Assembly: GCF_000148645.1 (NCBI RefSeq)
Contig: NC_014541.1
Coordinates: forward strand, 2,565,139-2,629,138
DNA: 64,000 nt
From: Ferrimonas balearica DSM 9799
GTDB taxonomy: Bacteria; Pseudomonadota; Gammaproteobacteria; Enterobacterales; Shewanellaceae
Reading direction: 5' to 3'
Shown: positions 16,760-25,531 of the stretch, piece by piece
Layout: each line of letters starts with the position of its first letter
Position numbering within the stretch: position 1 is the first letter of the stretch
The notes under the pieces: model-generated
Database searches by the model: none
Told to the model about the DNA's origin: nothing
What the model saw: the letters and a program-made list of their open reading frames with translations, nothing else
Program-made: the position numbers and the translations under genes

Positions 16760-17545
16760 TTACAGCACCTGGTTCAGGTACTTGAGCATGTCGTCGGTGG
16801 AGGAAACCACCTTGGCGTTCATCTCGTAGGCGCGCTGGGTCGAGATCATCTCCACCATCTCTTCCACCACGTTAACGTTGGCGCCCTCCAGGGTGCCCTG
16901 CTTGAGCTGGCCAATGGCGGCATCACCCGGGATCCCCTCAATCGCCACACCGGAGGCGGCGGTTTCGCGGTAGAGGTTGTTGCCAAAGGCTTCCAGGCCC
17001 GCCGGGTTGGTGAAGTTGGCCAGGGTGATCTGACCCAACTCCTGCGGCACCGCGTCACCGGCGATCTGCGCGGTCACAATGCCATCGCTGCCGACGGTCA
17101 CGGTCAGTGCGTCTTCCGGGATCTCCACCGCCGGAACCAGCGGCATCCCTTCAGAGGTCACCACCAGGCCGTCCGCATTGCGGTAGAACTGGCCGTCACG
17201 GGTGTAGGCGAAGTCGCCGTTGGGCTGTTCCACCTGGAAGAAGCCCTGGCCCATGATGGCCAGGTCCAGCGGCTGGTTGGTGGTGATGATGTCGCCGGTG
17301 GTAAACACCTTCTGGGTGCCGGTAATGCGCACACCGGTACCCAGCTGCAGGCCGGAGGGCAGCTCGTTCTGCTGGTCGGCCATGGCGCCGGGCTGGCGCT
17401 GCGTCTGGTAGAACAGGTCGTTAAAGGAGACCCGGTCGCGCTTAAAGCCGGTGGTGTTCACGTTCGCCAGGTTGTTGGCGATGGTGGTCATTTTGGTGTC
17501 TTGGGCGGTCAGGCCGGTTTTGCTGACCCACAGTGCGGATTGCAT
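16760..17545 (-). CDS. flgG: Distal rod protein FlgG
   Basis: 261 residues, the usual FlgG length. It has the axial N-terminal motif NNLANVNTTGFKRDR (about 27-41) and a C-terminal segment ending VVSSTDDMLKYLNQVL. It builds the distal rod that passes through the P- and L-rings. Its neighbours are flgF 16 bases upstream and flgH downstream. Confidence 0.95.
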   Translation of the reverse strand: MQSALWVSKTGLTAQDTKMTTIANNLANVNTTGFKRDRVSFNDLFYQTQRQPGAMADQQNELPSGLQLGTGVRITGTQKVFTTGDIITTNQPLDLAIMGQGFFQVEQPNGDFAYTRDGQFYRNADGLVVTSEGMPLVPAVEIPEDALTVTVGSDGIVTAQIAGDAVPQELGQITLANFTNPAGLEAFGNNLYRETAASGVAIEGIPGDAAIGQLKQGTLEGANVNVVEEMVEMISTQRAYEMNAKVVSSTDDMLKYLNQVL

Positions 17546-17560
17546 GGTTAATTCTCTCTG

Positions 17561-18289
17561 TTATGCGTCACGGAGCAGGCGGTTGCCGGACTGGGCCAGG
17601 GTTTCCGCGCTCTTCATCAACTTGACCTGAAGCTCGAACTGGCGGGACAACGACATCGACGCCAGCAGCTCCTCCACGGCGGTGACGTTGCTGCCTTCGA
17701 GGAAGCCACTGGCCAGCTGAACCGCTTCATCCTGCGGGGCGATCTCGCCATCGCGCAGGCGCATCAGGCCGTCGGTGCCTTTCTCCAGGGCGTTGCCTTC
17801 CGGGTTAACCAGTTTGAGCTGGCCCACCTCTTCAATCAGGCCCCCTTCCGCCGGCAGCAGGCTGATGGTGCCGTCTTCGCCGATGTTGAGCTCACGGTAC
17901 TCCGGCAGCTGGATCGGCCCATCGAGGCCGAGTACAGCGCGGCCATCGATGGTCACGAAGCCATCGGCGTCCAGCACCATGGCACCGGCGCGGGTGTAGG
18001 CCTCACCGTCGGCGGTCTGCACCGTCAGCCAGCCGTCGCCCTGAATGGCGACATCCAGGGTGCGGCCGGTGGCGTTGAGCTCACCGGCACTGAGGTTGGC
18101 GCCGGATTGCTGGGTTTGAGCCATCACCCGGGTATTGAGGCCACTGCCGCCCAAGGCGTGGGCCTGCACCCGCTCCAGATCGGCGCGGAAGCCGTTGGTG
18201 TTCAGGTTGGCCAGGTTGTTGGCGCGGATCGCTTGCGCCTCCATCACCCGGTTGGCGCCACTGGCGGCGGTGTAAAGTAGCTTATCCAT
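17561..18289 (-). CDS. flgF: Proximal rod protein FlgF
   Basis: 242 residues. The N-terminal axial motif is ANNLANLNTNGFRADL and the C-terminal helix is FELQVKLMKSAETLAQSGNR. Length and position between flgE and flgG identify it as FlgF. It starts ten bases after the flgE stop. Confidence 0.94.
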   Translation of the reverse strand: MDKLLYTAASGANRVMEAQAIRANNLANLNTNGFRADLERVQAHALGGSGLNTRVMAQTQQSGANLSAGELNATGRTLDVAIQGDGWLTVQTADGEAYTRAGAMVLDADGFVTIDGRAVLGLDGPIQLPEYRELNIGEDGTISLLPAEGGLIEEVGQLKLVNPEGNALEKGTDGLMRLRDGEIAPQDEAVQLASGFLEGSNVTAVEELLASMSLSRQFELQVKLMKSAETLAQSGNRLLRDA

Positions 18290-18299
18290 AGCTCAGCCC

Positions 18300-19523
18300 T
18301 TAGATGGCGGAGAACAGCGCCTGGGTCAGCTTGTCCTGGGTGCTGATCACTTTGGCGTTGGACTGGTAGTTGCGCTGGGCGGTCATCAGGTTGACCAGCT
18401 CACCGGTCAGGTCGACGTTGGAGCCCTCGATGGCACCGGCGGTCAGGCTGCCCATGGTGCCGGTACCCGCGGCGCCGGTGACCGGCTGGCCAGAGGCAAA
18501 GGTGGCGGTCCAGGCGGTATTGCCCACCTGCTGCAGACCGTTGGGGTTGGCGAAGTTCGCGAGAATCACCTGGCCCTGAAGCTGGTCCTGACCGTTGGTG
18601 TAAACGCCATACAGCATGCCGTTGTCGTCGATGCGGATGCCGCTCAGTTCACCGGAGGAGTAGCCGTCCTGGCGCATGCTGGCCACCGCGAAGTCGGAGC
18701 CAAACTGGGTCGCGCCGTTAAAGGAGAGCGAGATGTCCAGGGCGGAAGAGCCGTCCAGAATCGGGTTGCCGTCGGCGTCCACCAGGTTGTCCGGGATGTT
18801 CAGGGTCAGGTCCTGACCGCCAACCAGCGCACCGTTGGAATCAAAGGTGATGGAGGTGTCAGAGGCGTACGCGGTCACATCGGTGCCGTCCAGCTCGTAG
18901 CGCACTTCCCACTGGTTCGGACCGGTCTTCATGTAGTACTGGGTCAGGTTGTGCTCATTGCCCAGAGAGTCGTAGATCTTGGTGGAGTTGAGCGCGTGGT
19001 AGGTGGAGGCATCGGCCGGGTCGAAGTTGGCCGGGTCCACCGCGTCGTTACGGGAGTCAAGGTTCAGTACCAGGCCCATGCTGGTGGTGGCGTTGGCCGG
19101 CAGGGAGCCGGTCTGTACCTGCAGGTCGGTGACCGCACCGGTCAGCAGCTGGCCATTGGGGCCCACCTGGTAGCCCTGCAGTTTGCCGCCGTGGGAGTCC
19201 ACCACATAACCGTCTTTGTCCTGGGCAAACATGCCGGAGCGGGTGTAGGTGGTGGTGCCCTGGTTGTTGGTCATAAAGAAACCGGAGCCGGAGATGGCCA
19301 TGTCCAGTTCACGACCGGTGTAGAGCACATCACCGCCGGTGTTGAAGTTCTGGGAAACGTTGGCCACCGCAACACCGCCACCCTGACCGCCAGCGTACAC
19401 GGAGGCAAACTCAGTGCGGGAGCCGCGGAAGCCCGGGGTGGAGACGTTAGCGATGTTGTTGGAGATGGTGTTCAGGTCCTGGCTGGTGCTGCGCAGGCCG
19501 GACAGAGCAATATTGAAAGACAT
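18300..19523 (-). CDS. flgE: Flagellar hook protein FlgE
   Basis: 407 residues. The N-terminal motif SNNIANVSTPGFRGSRTEFA, the FlgE beta-barrel middle (DSLGNEHNLTQYYMKTG) and the C-terminal NLMTAQRNYQSNAKVISTQD are all present. It polymerises into the hook under control of FliK. The length is close to that of enteric FlgE (402). Confidence 0.96.
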   Translation of the reverse strand: MSFNIALSGLRSTSQDLNTISNNIANVSTPGFRGSRTEFASVYAGGQGGGVAVANVSQNFNTGGDVLYTGRELDMAISGSGFFMTNNQGTTTYTRSGMFAQDKDGYVVDSHGGKLQGYQVGPNGQLLTGAVTDLQVQTGSLPANATTSMGLVLNLDSRNDAVDPANFDPADASTYHALNSTKIYDSLGNEHNLTQYYMKTGPNQWEVRYELDGTDVTAYASDTSITFDSNGALVGGQDLTLNIPDNLVDADGNPILDGSSALDISLSFNGATQFGSDFAVASMRQDGYSSGELSGIRIDDNGMLYGVYTNGQDQLQGQVILANFANPNGLQQVGNTAWTATFASGQPVTGAAGTGTMGSLTAGAIEGSNVDLTGELVNLMTAQRNYQSNAKVISTQDKLTQALFSAI

Positions 19524-19546
19524 GAGGGATTCCTTTTTGCTGGCCG

Positions 19547-20215
19547 TCAGGCCATTTCACGAATGTCAAAAATGGATACCGCGCCCAGGCCGTGGCCCAG
19601 CTCCAGCATCATGTAGCCAGTGGCGGAGTTGATGTGCACTTTGTTGACGGTGGCGGCAACCATGGTGAGGGCTTCGCCGTTCTCACCACCGGCCACGGTC
19701 TTGGCATTGAGGCTGTACTCACCCGGGGGCAGGCCCAGGGCTTCCGGGTCCAGCTCGAACTCCACCTCTCCTTTGGACTGGCTGCCCTTCTCAATGGTGG
19801 CGACCACGTCGCCGTTCTCATCGGTCACTTCCAGGGTCAGCGACTCCACGCCGTTCTCCAGGAAGATCTTGCCGTTGACGGTGTCGGTGCCCAGCTCAAC
19901 GCTGTCTGCGTCCACCAGCACTTCGCGGCCGATCAGGTTGGTGGTGCCCAGCACCTGCAGGTTTTCCATCAGAATCGCCTGGTTCTGCTGACCCAGTCGC
20001 AGATGCTCCAGACTCTCCACCTGAGAGAACTGGGCCAGCTGAGTCACGTATTCGGTGCCGTCCAGCGGGTTGAGCGGATCCTGGTTCTGGATCTGCGCCA
20101 CCATCAGCGTCAGGAACTCGTTTTTCAGCGCGGTGGAGCTGTTGGGGTTGTTGGTGACCTGCGGATCCGCGCTGGTCTGGGTGCCCTGGGCACCGTCAAT
20201 GGCGTAGCTGTTCAC
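19547..20215 (-). CDS. flgD: Hook cap / assembly protein FlgD
   Basis: 222 residues from a GTG at 20215, one base past the flgC stop overlap region, with a G-rich ribosome site; no better ATG exists. The N-terminal FlgD core LKNEFLTLMVAQIQNQDPLN (about 30-50) is followed by a FLN-like/Ig domain with LPPGEYSLNA. It caps the growing hook. Confidence 0.94.
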   Translation of the reverse strand: MNSYAIDGAQGTQTSADPQVTNNPNSSTALKNEFLTLMVAQIQNQDPLNPLDGTEYVTQLAQFSQVESLEHLRLGQQNQAILMENLQVLGTTNLIGREVLVDADSVELGTDTVNGKIFLENGVESLTLEVTDENGDVVATIEKGSQSKGEVEFELDPEALGLPPGEYSLNAKTVAGGENGEALTMVAATVNKVHINSATGYMMLELGHGLGAVSIFDIREMA

Positions 20216-20218
20216 GGG

Positions 20219-20635
20219 TTACATTCCCCCCAGTTTGAGCAGGCCCTGCTGCATGGAGCGGGCACGGGACATGATGTCGACGCTGGTTTCAAATGCCCGG
20301 GTGGCGGCCATCATGTCGGCCATCTCCTGGACGGTGTTGACGTTGGAGTAGGTAACGTAACCCTGCTCATTGGCCATCGGGTGGTCCGGCTCATAGCGGC
20401 TTTCCAGCGGCGCATCGGACTGCACCACCCCGGCGATCTGGACGTTGGCGGACACACCGCCCCCATTGCCCTGCTCATACAGGGTCTGAAACACCGGCTT
20501 AATGGCGCGGTAAGCGCTGGCTTCGTCCGGTGCCGCCGCCTCAGCGTTAGCCAGGTTACTGGCCACGGTGTTGAGGCGGATGCTCTGGACGTTCATCGCT
20601 GAGCCGGCGATCTGGTAGATGTCGACAAAAGACAT
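20219..20635 (-). CDS. flgC: Proximal rod protein FlgC
   Basis: 138 residues, the standard length. The N-terminal motif appears as ASNLANAEAAAPDEAS and the C-terminus has MMAATRAFETSVDIMSRARS. It is translationally close-packed with flgB (two bases) and flgD (three bases). Confidence 0.95.
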   Translation of the reverse strand: MSFVDIYQIAGSAMNVQSIRLNTVASNLANAEAAAPDEASAYRAIKPVFQTLYEQGNGGGVSANVQIAGVVQSDAPLESRYEPDHPMANEQGYVTYSNVNTVQEMADMMAATRAFETSVDIMSRARSMQQGLLKLGGM

Positions 20636-20637
20636 GA

Positions 20638-20988
20638 TTAACGGCCCTCAATGGCCTTTTGCAGGCCCTGAATTTTCATGTTCAGAAAGGTGAGGCTGGT
20701 CTGGAAATCCATGGCGTTCTGGGAAAACCGGGCCTGCTCCTGTCCGAGTTCAACGGTGTTACCGTCTGCCGAGGTCTGGTACGGCACCCGGTAGGCGTGG
20801 TCGTAGTTACGATCCGTCGCCTGGCCCCGCTCCAGCTGGGTCATCAGCCTGGAAAAGTCCAGGTCGCGGGCCAGGTATCCGGGGGTTTCGGCGTTGGCCA
20901 GGTTGCCTGACAGCACCTTGGCGCGCTCCACCCGGAAATCCAGGGTCTGACCGTGAACCCCAAGGGCGGCATCGAGATTGATTGCCAT
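20638..20988 (-). CDS. flgB: Proximal rod protein FlgB
   Basis: 116 residues from the ATG at 20988, which has AAGGAG six bases upstream. A longer in-frame start at 21072 would read through the promoter and is rejected. The axial motif SGNLANAETPGYLARD is at about 24-39. It is the first gene of the flgBCDEFGHIJKL operon and faces flgA across a 106-base divergent promoter region. Confidence 0.94.
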   Translation of the reverse strand: MAINLDAALGVHGQTLDFRVERAKVLSGNLANAETPGYLARDLDFSRLMTQLERGQATDRNYDHAYRVPYQTSADGNTVELGQEQARFSQNAMDFQTSLTFLNMKIQGLQKAIEGR

Positions 20989-21056
20989 GATGACTCCTTC
21001 TTCACTTGTCTCGGCTAAACGGCAGTGCCACCATAGTGGTTGGCGCCATCCACACA

Positions 21057-21072
21057 ACAAGAACCGTGCCAA
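21057..21072 (-). promoter_or_regulatory. Sigma54-like promoter of flgB operon
   Basis: The minus strand reads TTGGCACGGTTCTTGT: a perfect -24 box (TTGGCACG) and, ten bases after GG, a -12 box TTGT in place of TTGC. It predicts a start about 58 bases before flgB. The imperfect -12 lowers certainty, but -24 identity and position agree with RpoN control of hook-basal-body genes. Confidence 0.65.
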
Positions 21073-21094
21073 GGTTTAAATTCTTTTAGGGTCA

Positions 21095-21853
21095 ATGACT
21101 TACAGAAATCCTTCCGCAAAAACAGGAATCCGCCTTTCCGCTTGGTTCCCCCTGTTCTGGCTCCTGTTTCCGCCTTTCCTCCAGGCCGATGACAACGCTT
21201 CCGCCAGCGCCGAACGCCAGGTTCGGCTTGCCATGGAAGCCAAGCTCAACCGCGAACTCAGTGACTGGAGCCAGCGCCACGGCCTGGCACTGCATCAACG
21301 ACAGGTTCGGGTGGATGGCACCGCCGGACTGGCCAGTCAGCCCCCCTGCCCCACTCCACTGCGGGTTGACCCGCCCGCCGATCAGGCGTTGCCGCTGGGG
21401 CGCATTCAACGTCAGGTCAGCTGTCCGGCAGAGGGATGGCGCTACTACATTCGTGCCCGGGTCAGTGCCGTGGCGGAACTGCCGGTGGCACGCCATCGCC
21501 TTGGCCGGGGCCACACCATCCAGGCCAGTGATCTGACCCTGGCCAAGCGTGAGTTGGGGGTGACCAGTCAGGATTGGGTGTTTGCCCGTGATGCGCTGGT
21601 GGGCCAGAGTGTGCGCCGGGCGATCCGGGCGGATAAGCCGATCCGCCACAGCCAGGTCACCGCCCCCAACTGGGTCAGCCTCGGTCAGGAGGTGCTGATC
21701 GAAGCGGCCGGCGGTGGCTTCAGTGCGGTGATGAAAGGGGTGGCCCTGGATGCCGGTTCCGAGGGGCAGCCGGTACGGGTGCGCAACCTCAGCTCGGGCC
21801 AGGTGATCACCGCCTACCCGGTGGCACCAGGAAAAGTGCAAACCCGGTTTTAA
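21095..21853 (+). CDS. flgA: P-ring assembly chaperone FlgA
   Basis: 252 residues. A hydrophobic N-terminal signal (ending FLQADD) is followed by the FlgA SAF-type domain (ELPVARHRLGRGHTIQASDL at about 130) and the C-terminal ChapFlgA part (GGGFSAVMKGVALDAGSEGQ; VRVRNLSSGQVITAYP). It is a periplasmic chaperone for FlgI. It is transcribed divergently from flgB, and flgM follows after 67 bases. Confidence 0.93.
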   Translation: MTYRNPSAKTGIRLSAWFPLFWLLFPPFLQADDNASASAERQVRLAMEAKLNRELSDWSQRHGLALHQRQVRVDGTAGLASQPPCPTPLRVDPPADQALPLGRIQRQVSCPAEGWRYYIRARVSAVAELPVARHRLGRGHTIQASDLTLAKRELGVTSQDWVFARDALVGQSVRRAIRADKPIRHSQVTAPNWVSLGQEVLIEAAGGGFSAVMKGVALDAGSEGQPVRVRNLSSGQVITAYPVAPGKVQTRF

Positions 21854-21920
21854 GTTTTGACGCCGAGGGGTCGCTTTTTTGACAGTGACAAGAAATTTTC
21901 CCCCTGAGCAGTGAGCCAAG

Positions 21921-22199
21921 ATGATGGAAATCAACAAATTATCTTCGAACTACCCCGCCAGCCTGGCGACGCAGAAAAAGCCGGTTCACACCCCGGATGC
22001 TGCCCCGTCCGCCCGTCCTCAGCATAAAGAGGCGATCAGCGACGACTGGCAACTGCTGGAACAAGCGGAACAGGAACTGGCGGGTCTGAATGACGTCGAC
22101 ATGGACAAGGTCAACGCCCTGCGCAACGCGCTGAGCAACGGTCAGTTCGAGCTGAACATGAACGACCTGGCTAAATCCATGCTGGAGCAACACGGCTAA
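21921..22199 (+). CDS. flgM: Anti-sigma28 factor FlgM
   Basis: 92 residues. An unstructured N-terminus precedes the sigma-binding C-terminal half (VNALRNALSNGQFELNMNDL, about 63-82). It holds the sigma factor LafS until it is exported through the finished hook. Two consecutive ATG codons open the frame. The stop is immediately followed by the flgN ATG (TAAATG). Confidence 0.92.
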   Translation: MMEINKLSSNYPASLATQKKPVHTPDAAPSARPQHKEAISDDWQLLEQAEQELAGLNDVDMDKVNALRNALSNGQFELNMNDLAKSMLEQHG

Positions 22200-22655
22200 A
22201 TGACCAGCAAACGGGAACGTCTGCAGCTTCTGGTGCGGGAGATCCGCCTCGATATCGAGGATTACCAGCAGCTGCGGGCTTTGCTGCGTTACCAGCGCAG
22301 CCTGCTTGAACGTCGCGACCAACAGGCCCTGAGCCAGCACAATGAGCGGGTGGAAACCCTGTGCGCCAAGCTTCGCCAGCGGGCGGAGCGACGCACCGAG
22401 ATCCTGACTCAGCTTGGGGTGCGCGCCGATGCCACCGGTATGCAGCGCCTGTTTCATGCGTTGGGTCCGCAGAGCCGTCACACCGTGACCAGCCTGTGGA
22501 ACCACCTGCAGCAGCTGGTGCGCGACTGCCAGGCAGAGAACGAGGTGAACGGTAAGCTGTTAGCGGGCCAGAAAAGCCTGCTCGACCGGGTGCTGGGGGG
22601 CGCCCAGGACCAATCCGAGCCAAAGGATTACAGCACCCTGAACGCCAACGCCTGA
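22200..22655 (+). CDS. flgN: FlgK/FlgL export chaperone FlgN
   Basis: 151 residues, all-helical, with a FlgN-like pattern (YQQLRALLRYQRSLLERRDQ; VETLCAKLRQRAERRTEILT). It follows flgM without a gap, as flgAMN do in other systems. It escorts the hook-associated proteins FlgK and FlgL to the export gate. Confidence 0.9.
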   Translation: MTSKRERLQLLVREIRLDIEDYQQLRALLRYQRSLLERRDQQALSQHNERVETLCAKLRQRAERRTEILTQLGVRADATGMQRLFHALGPQSRHTVTSLWNHLQQLVRDCQAENEVNGKLLAGQKSLLDRVLGGAQDQSEPKDYSTLNANA

Positions 22656-22675
22656 GCGCGTCCGCTAGCACTGAA

Positions 22676-22702
22676 AAGCCCGCCGATTGGCGGGCTTTTT
22701 CG
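22676..22702. terminator. Bidirectional terminator between flgN and pirin gene
   Basis: AAGCCCGCC / GGCGGGCTT stem with a GATT loop. Five T follow on the plus strand (end of flgAMN) and four on the minus strand (end of the convergent pirin gene). Confidence 0.9.
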
Positions 22703-22718
22703 TGTCGGTGGCAGGGCC

Positions 22719-23630
22719 TCAGGGCAGCGGGATCTGCTCCTCTTCATCCCCGGGCACCAGCGGGAAGCGTCCGGCCTGCCAGTCCGCTTTGGCCTGAGCA
22801 ATGCGGTCCTTACTGCTGGAGACAAAGTTCCACTCCATGTAACGGGGCGGCATCGCTTCCCCGCCAATCAGCGCCACCAGGCTGTCGGTCTCGGCCGTCA
22901 CCGTGACCCCCGCCTCCGGGGCCAATACCGCCATGGCGTGCTCAGACAGCCTGGTCTCGCCCACTTTGACGCCGCCACTGACCAGATACAACGCCCGCTG
23001 CTGAGCCACGGGCAATGTCAGCGACTGGCCAGCGCTCAGACGTGCCTCCAGATAGAGGGTCTCGGCAAAGGTTTTCACCGGTGAGCGCTGCCCATAGGCT
23101 TCTCCCATGATCACCCGCACCGGCACCTTGCCGACCTGAGTCTGAGGGATCGATTTTCCGGGGTAATGGTAGAAGGCGGGTTGGGTCTCTTCGTCCGCTT
23201 CCGGCAGCGCCAGCCACAACTGAAGGCCATGCAGTCCATGGGGTTGGGCGGTCACCTCCGGACGCTCACGCTCTGAGTGGACGATGCCCCGCCCGGCAAC
23301 CATCAGGTTCACGTCGCCCGGCTGAATGGGCTGGAGGCTGCCCAGCGAGTCGCGATGCAGGATCTCACCTTCAAACAGGTAGGTCACCGTGGCCAGATTG
23401 ATGTGGGGGTGAGGACGCACATTGATGCCCGTTCCGGCGGCAAAGCTGGCGGGGCCCATATGGTCGAAGAACACCCAGGGGCCGACGCTTCTCAGTTCGC
23501 GGGTGGGCAGGGTACGTCGTACGCTGAATCCCCCCAGATCCTTATCCTTGGGGGTCACCACCCGTTCGATGGCGCCACAGCCCGGCTGGTGTTCACAGGG
23601 CAGTTCGGTAGAGGGGGTATTCAGGCTCAT
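22719..23630 (-). CDS. Pirin family protein
   Basis: 303 residues from the ATG at 23630 (GGAG 14 bases upstream); an upstream in-frame start at 23681 would add 17 residues with no better signal. The bicupin fold is visible: the N-terminal cupin contains the pirin metal-binding His cluster VRPHPHINLATVTYLFEGE and a HSERE pair, and the C-terminal half has a second cupin without the His set. Some bacterial pirins are quercetin dioxygenases or redox sensors. It has no flagellar role that I know of, yet it sits exactly at the seam between the flg and fli blocks. It may mark the point where two flagellar loci were joined. Confidence 0.9.
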   Translation of the reverse strand: MSLNTPSTELPCEHQPGCGAIERVVTPKDKDLGGFSVRRTLPTRELRSVGPWVFFDHMGPASFAAGTGINVRPHPHINLATVTYLFEGEILHRDSLGSLQPIQPGDVNLMVAGRGIVHSERERPEVTAQPHGLHGLQLWLALPEADEETQPAFYHYPGKSIPQTQVGKVPVRVIMGEAYGQRSPVKTFAETLYLEARLSAGQSLTLPVAQQRALYLVSGGVKVGETRLSEHAMAVLAPEAGVTVTAETDSLVALIGGEAMPPRYMEWNFVSSSKDRIAQAKADWQAGRFPLVPGDEEEQIPLP

Positions 23631-23770
23631 AAGCGTTGCAACTCCGGTTGTTGCGGGACGCTGACGCCCCGATTCACGCATTCCTTACCGCTCCAGACTA
23701 GCGCAAGCTGAGGGCAACAGGAACCGCCACCACCTCCACAGGCCAGAACGCCATGCCGGGCAACAGACAC

Positions 23771-23794
23771 AAAAAAGCCGGCCCAGCGGCCGGC
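23771..23794 (-). terminator. Terminator of the motY-lafK-fliEFGHIJ operon
   Basis: GCCGGCC / GGGCCGGC stem with a short loop and six T on the minus strand. It lies 17 bases past the fliJ stop. Confidence 0.88.
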
Positions 23795-23811
23795 GACAGA
23801 GGGCGGTTGAA

Positions 23812-24216
23812 TCAGCGTTTGCGCACCGCCAACTCGTCCATCTGCTTCTGCTCAAGGCGCATCGCCTGAGTCTGTTTGCGGCGGCGTTTCTCCCCCTCCA
23901 GCCACACCAGCCCCTGGCGGCGGCCCAGTTGGCGCCGCCACTGGCCATCCAGGCTGCTCAAATCGGCCCGGGCCACCTCCTGCTGACGCTGGCACTGTTC
24001 CACCAACGGCGTCAGCTGCGACACCATCTGATTGCGGTTGGCCATCAGCAGCACGTTGGCTTCGCGGGCACCGTGGTAGTCGCCGATCAGAGCAGAGAGC
24101 TGGGCTTCGTGCTGCTCCAGGCGGGTCAGGCGCTGCTGACGCTCGGTACGTTGGGTGCCGAGCGCCACCAGGCGTTTCTCCTGCTGCTCCCGCAGCAGTG
24201 TGATGGCATCAGCCAT
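23812..24216 (-). CDS. fliJ: Flagellar export chaperone FliJ
   Basis: 134 residues, nearly all charged alpha-helix forming a two-stranded coiled coil (LREQQEKRLVALGTQRTERQ; WLEGEKRRRKQTQAMRLEQK). It matches FliJ by size, composition and position after fliI, with which it overlaps by eight bases. It links the FliI hexamer to FlhA in the export apparatus. Confidence 0.85.
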   Translation of the reverse strand: MADAITLLREQQEKRLVALGTQRTERQQRLTRLEQHEAQLSALIGDYHGAREANVLLMANRNQMVSQLTPLVEQCQRQQEVARADLSSLDGQWRRQLGRRQGLVWLEGEKRRRKQTQAMRLEQKQMDELAVRKR

Positions 24217-25531
24217 GGTTGAATTGCTCCATCAGTTGGCGCAGCGCTTCGCGACTGGCCTGGTAGTCCTGAGATTCGTTCATGCCCTGGCGCAGAAACT
24301 GGGCGATGGCCGGCTGGGCCTGCACCGCCAGATCCAGCTCAGCATCCTGCCCCGGCTGGTAACCGCCCAGCGGCAGCAGTTCACGCACCTCCTGATAGCG
24401 GGCATTGAGGTGGCGCAGACGCTGCATGGCAGCCAGGTCCTCGGGTTCCACCAACTGGGCCGCCAATCGGGAGGCCGAAGCGTTGACGTCGATGGCGGGG
24501 AAATGCCCCTGCTCCGCCAAGGCGCGGGAGAGCACAATGTGGCCGTCGAGAATGGCCCGGGCTGCATCGGCCACCGGGTCGTTCTGGTCATCCCCCTCCA
24601 CCAGCACGGTGTAGAGCGCCGTCAGGCTGCCCTGCCCGCCTTCGCCGTTACCGGCCTGCTCCACCAGCGACGGCAGCTGGGTAAACGCCGAGGGCGGATA
24701 GCCCCGGGTGGCGGGCGGCTCGCCCAGGCTGAGCGCCACTTCACGCTGGGCCTGGGCGTAACGGGTCAGAGAGTCCACCAGCAGCAGGACATCGTGGCCC
24801 TCGTCGCGGAAGCCGGCGGCGATGCGGTGACACAGGCGCATGGCGCGCAGCCGCATCAGCGCCGTGGCGTCGGCAGGTGCCACCACCACCACCGCGCGCT
24901 GGCGCCCTTCCGGCCCCAGCGAGTGTTCAATAAATTCGCGCACCTCGCGGCCCCGCTCGCCCACCAGCCCCACCACTACGATGTCGGCCTGGGTAAAGCG
25001 GGTCATCATCCCCAGCAGCACCGATTTGCCCACACCGGAACCGGCAAACAGCCCGAGACGCTGGCCCTTGCCCACCGTGAGCAGGCTGTTGATGGCGCGA
25101 ACGCCCACGTCCAGCGGCGCATCGATGGGACGGCGCAGCAGGGGGTTGGGGGTGTGGATGCGGCCGGAAAGTGAGCGCACCTTGTGCAGCGGCCCCAGAC
25201 CATCAATGGGCTCTCCGCAGCCATCCAGCACCCGGCCCAGCAGACCGGAGCCGATCACCGCAGGGGCAGTACCGGAGAGGGGCTGTACCCGGGCACCGGG
25301 CACCAGGCCGTCGGTGGGCGTCACCGGCATCAGGCAGAGGGTGTCGCGGTGGAACCCCACCACTTCCGCTTCCACCATGGTGCCGTCGCGACGCTCCACC
25401 AGACAGCGTTCGCCGGTGCCGAGGTCACAACCGACCGCTTCCAGCAGCAGGCCGGTCACCCGCACCAGCCGCCCGTAGATGCGGGCGACCGGGACATGGG
25501 GCCAATCAATGATCGCCGTGTTCTGGCGCAC
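24209..25531 (-). CDS. fliI: Flagellar export ATPase FliI
   Basis: 440 residues from a GTG at 25531, chosen because AGGCGGAGG lies about eight bases upstream; a TTG at 25570 would add 13 Arg-rich residues and has no ribosome site. The F1-beta-like fold has Walker A GLFAGSGVGKSVL (about 160), the GERGREVREF segment and Walker B VLLLVDSLTRYAQAQ. ATP hydrolysis here delivers substrates to the export gate. It overlaps both fliH (26 bases) and fliJ (eight bases). Confidence 0.95.
   Translation of the reverse strand: MRQNTAIIDWPHVPVARIYGRLVRVTGLLLEAVGCDLGTGERCLVERRDGTMVEAEVVGFHRDTLCLMPVTPTDGLVPGARVQPLSGTAPAVIGSGLLGRVLDGCGEPIDGLGPLHKVRSLSGRIHTPNPLLRRPIDAPLDVGVRAINSLLTVGKGQRLGLFAGSGVGKSVLLGMMTRFTQADIVVVGLVGERGREVREFIEHSLGPEGRQRAVVVVAPADATALMRLRAMRLCHRIAAGFRDEGHDVLLLVDSLTRYAQAQREVALSLGEPPATRGYPPSAFTQLPSLVEQAGNGEGGQGSLTALYTVLVEGDDQNDPVADAARAILDGHIVLSRALAEQGHFPAIDVNASASRLAAQLVEPEDLAAMQRLRHLNARYQEVRELLPLGGYQPGQDAELDLAVQAQPAIAQFLRQGMNESQDYQASREALRQLMEQFNHG

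Noticed and set aside
20989-21072. N-terminal extension of FlgB
   Set aside because: It would translate across the sigma54 promoter; the internal ATG has a proper ribosome site.
21921-22505. Sigma28 promoter before flgM
   Set aside because: No TAAA-N15-GCCGATAA pair was found in 21854-21920.
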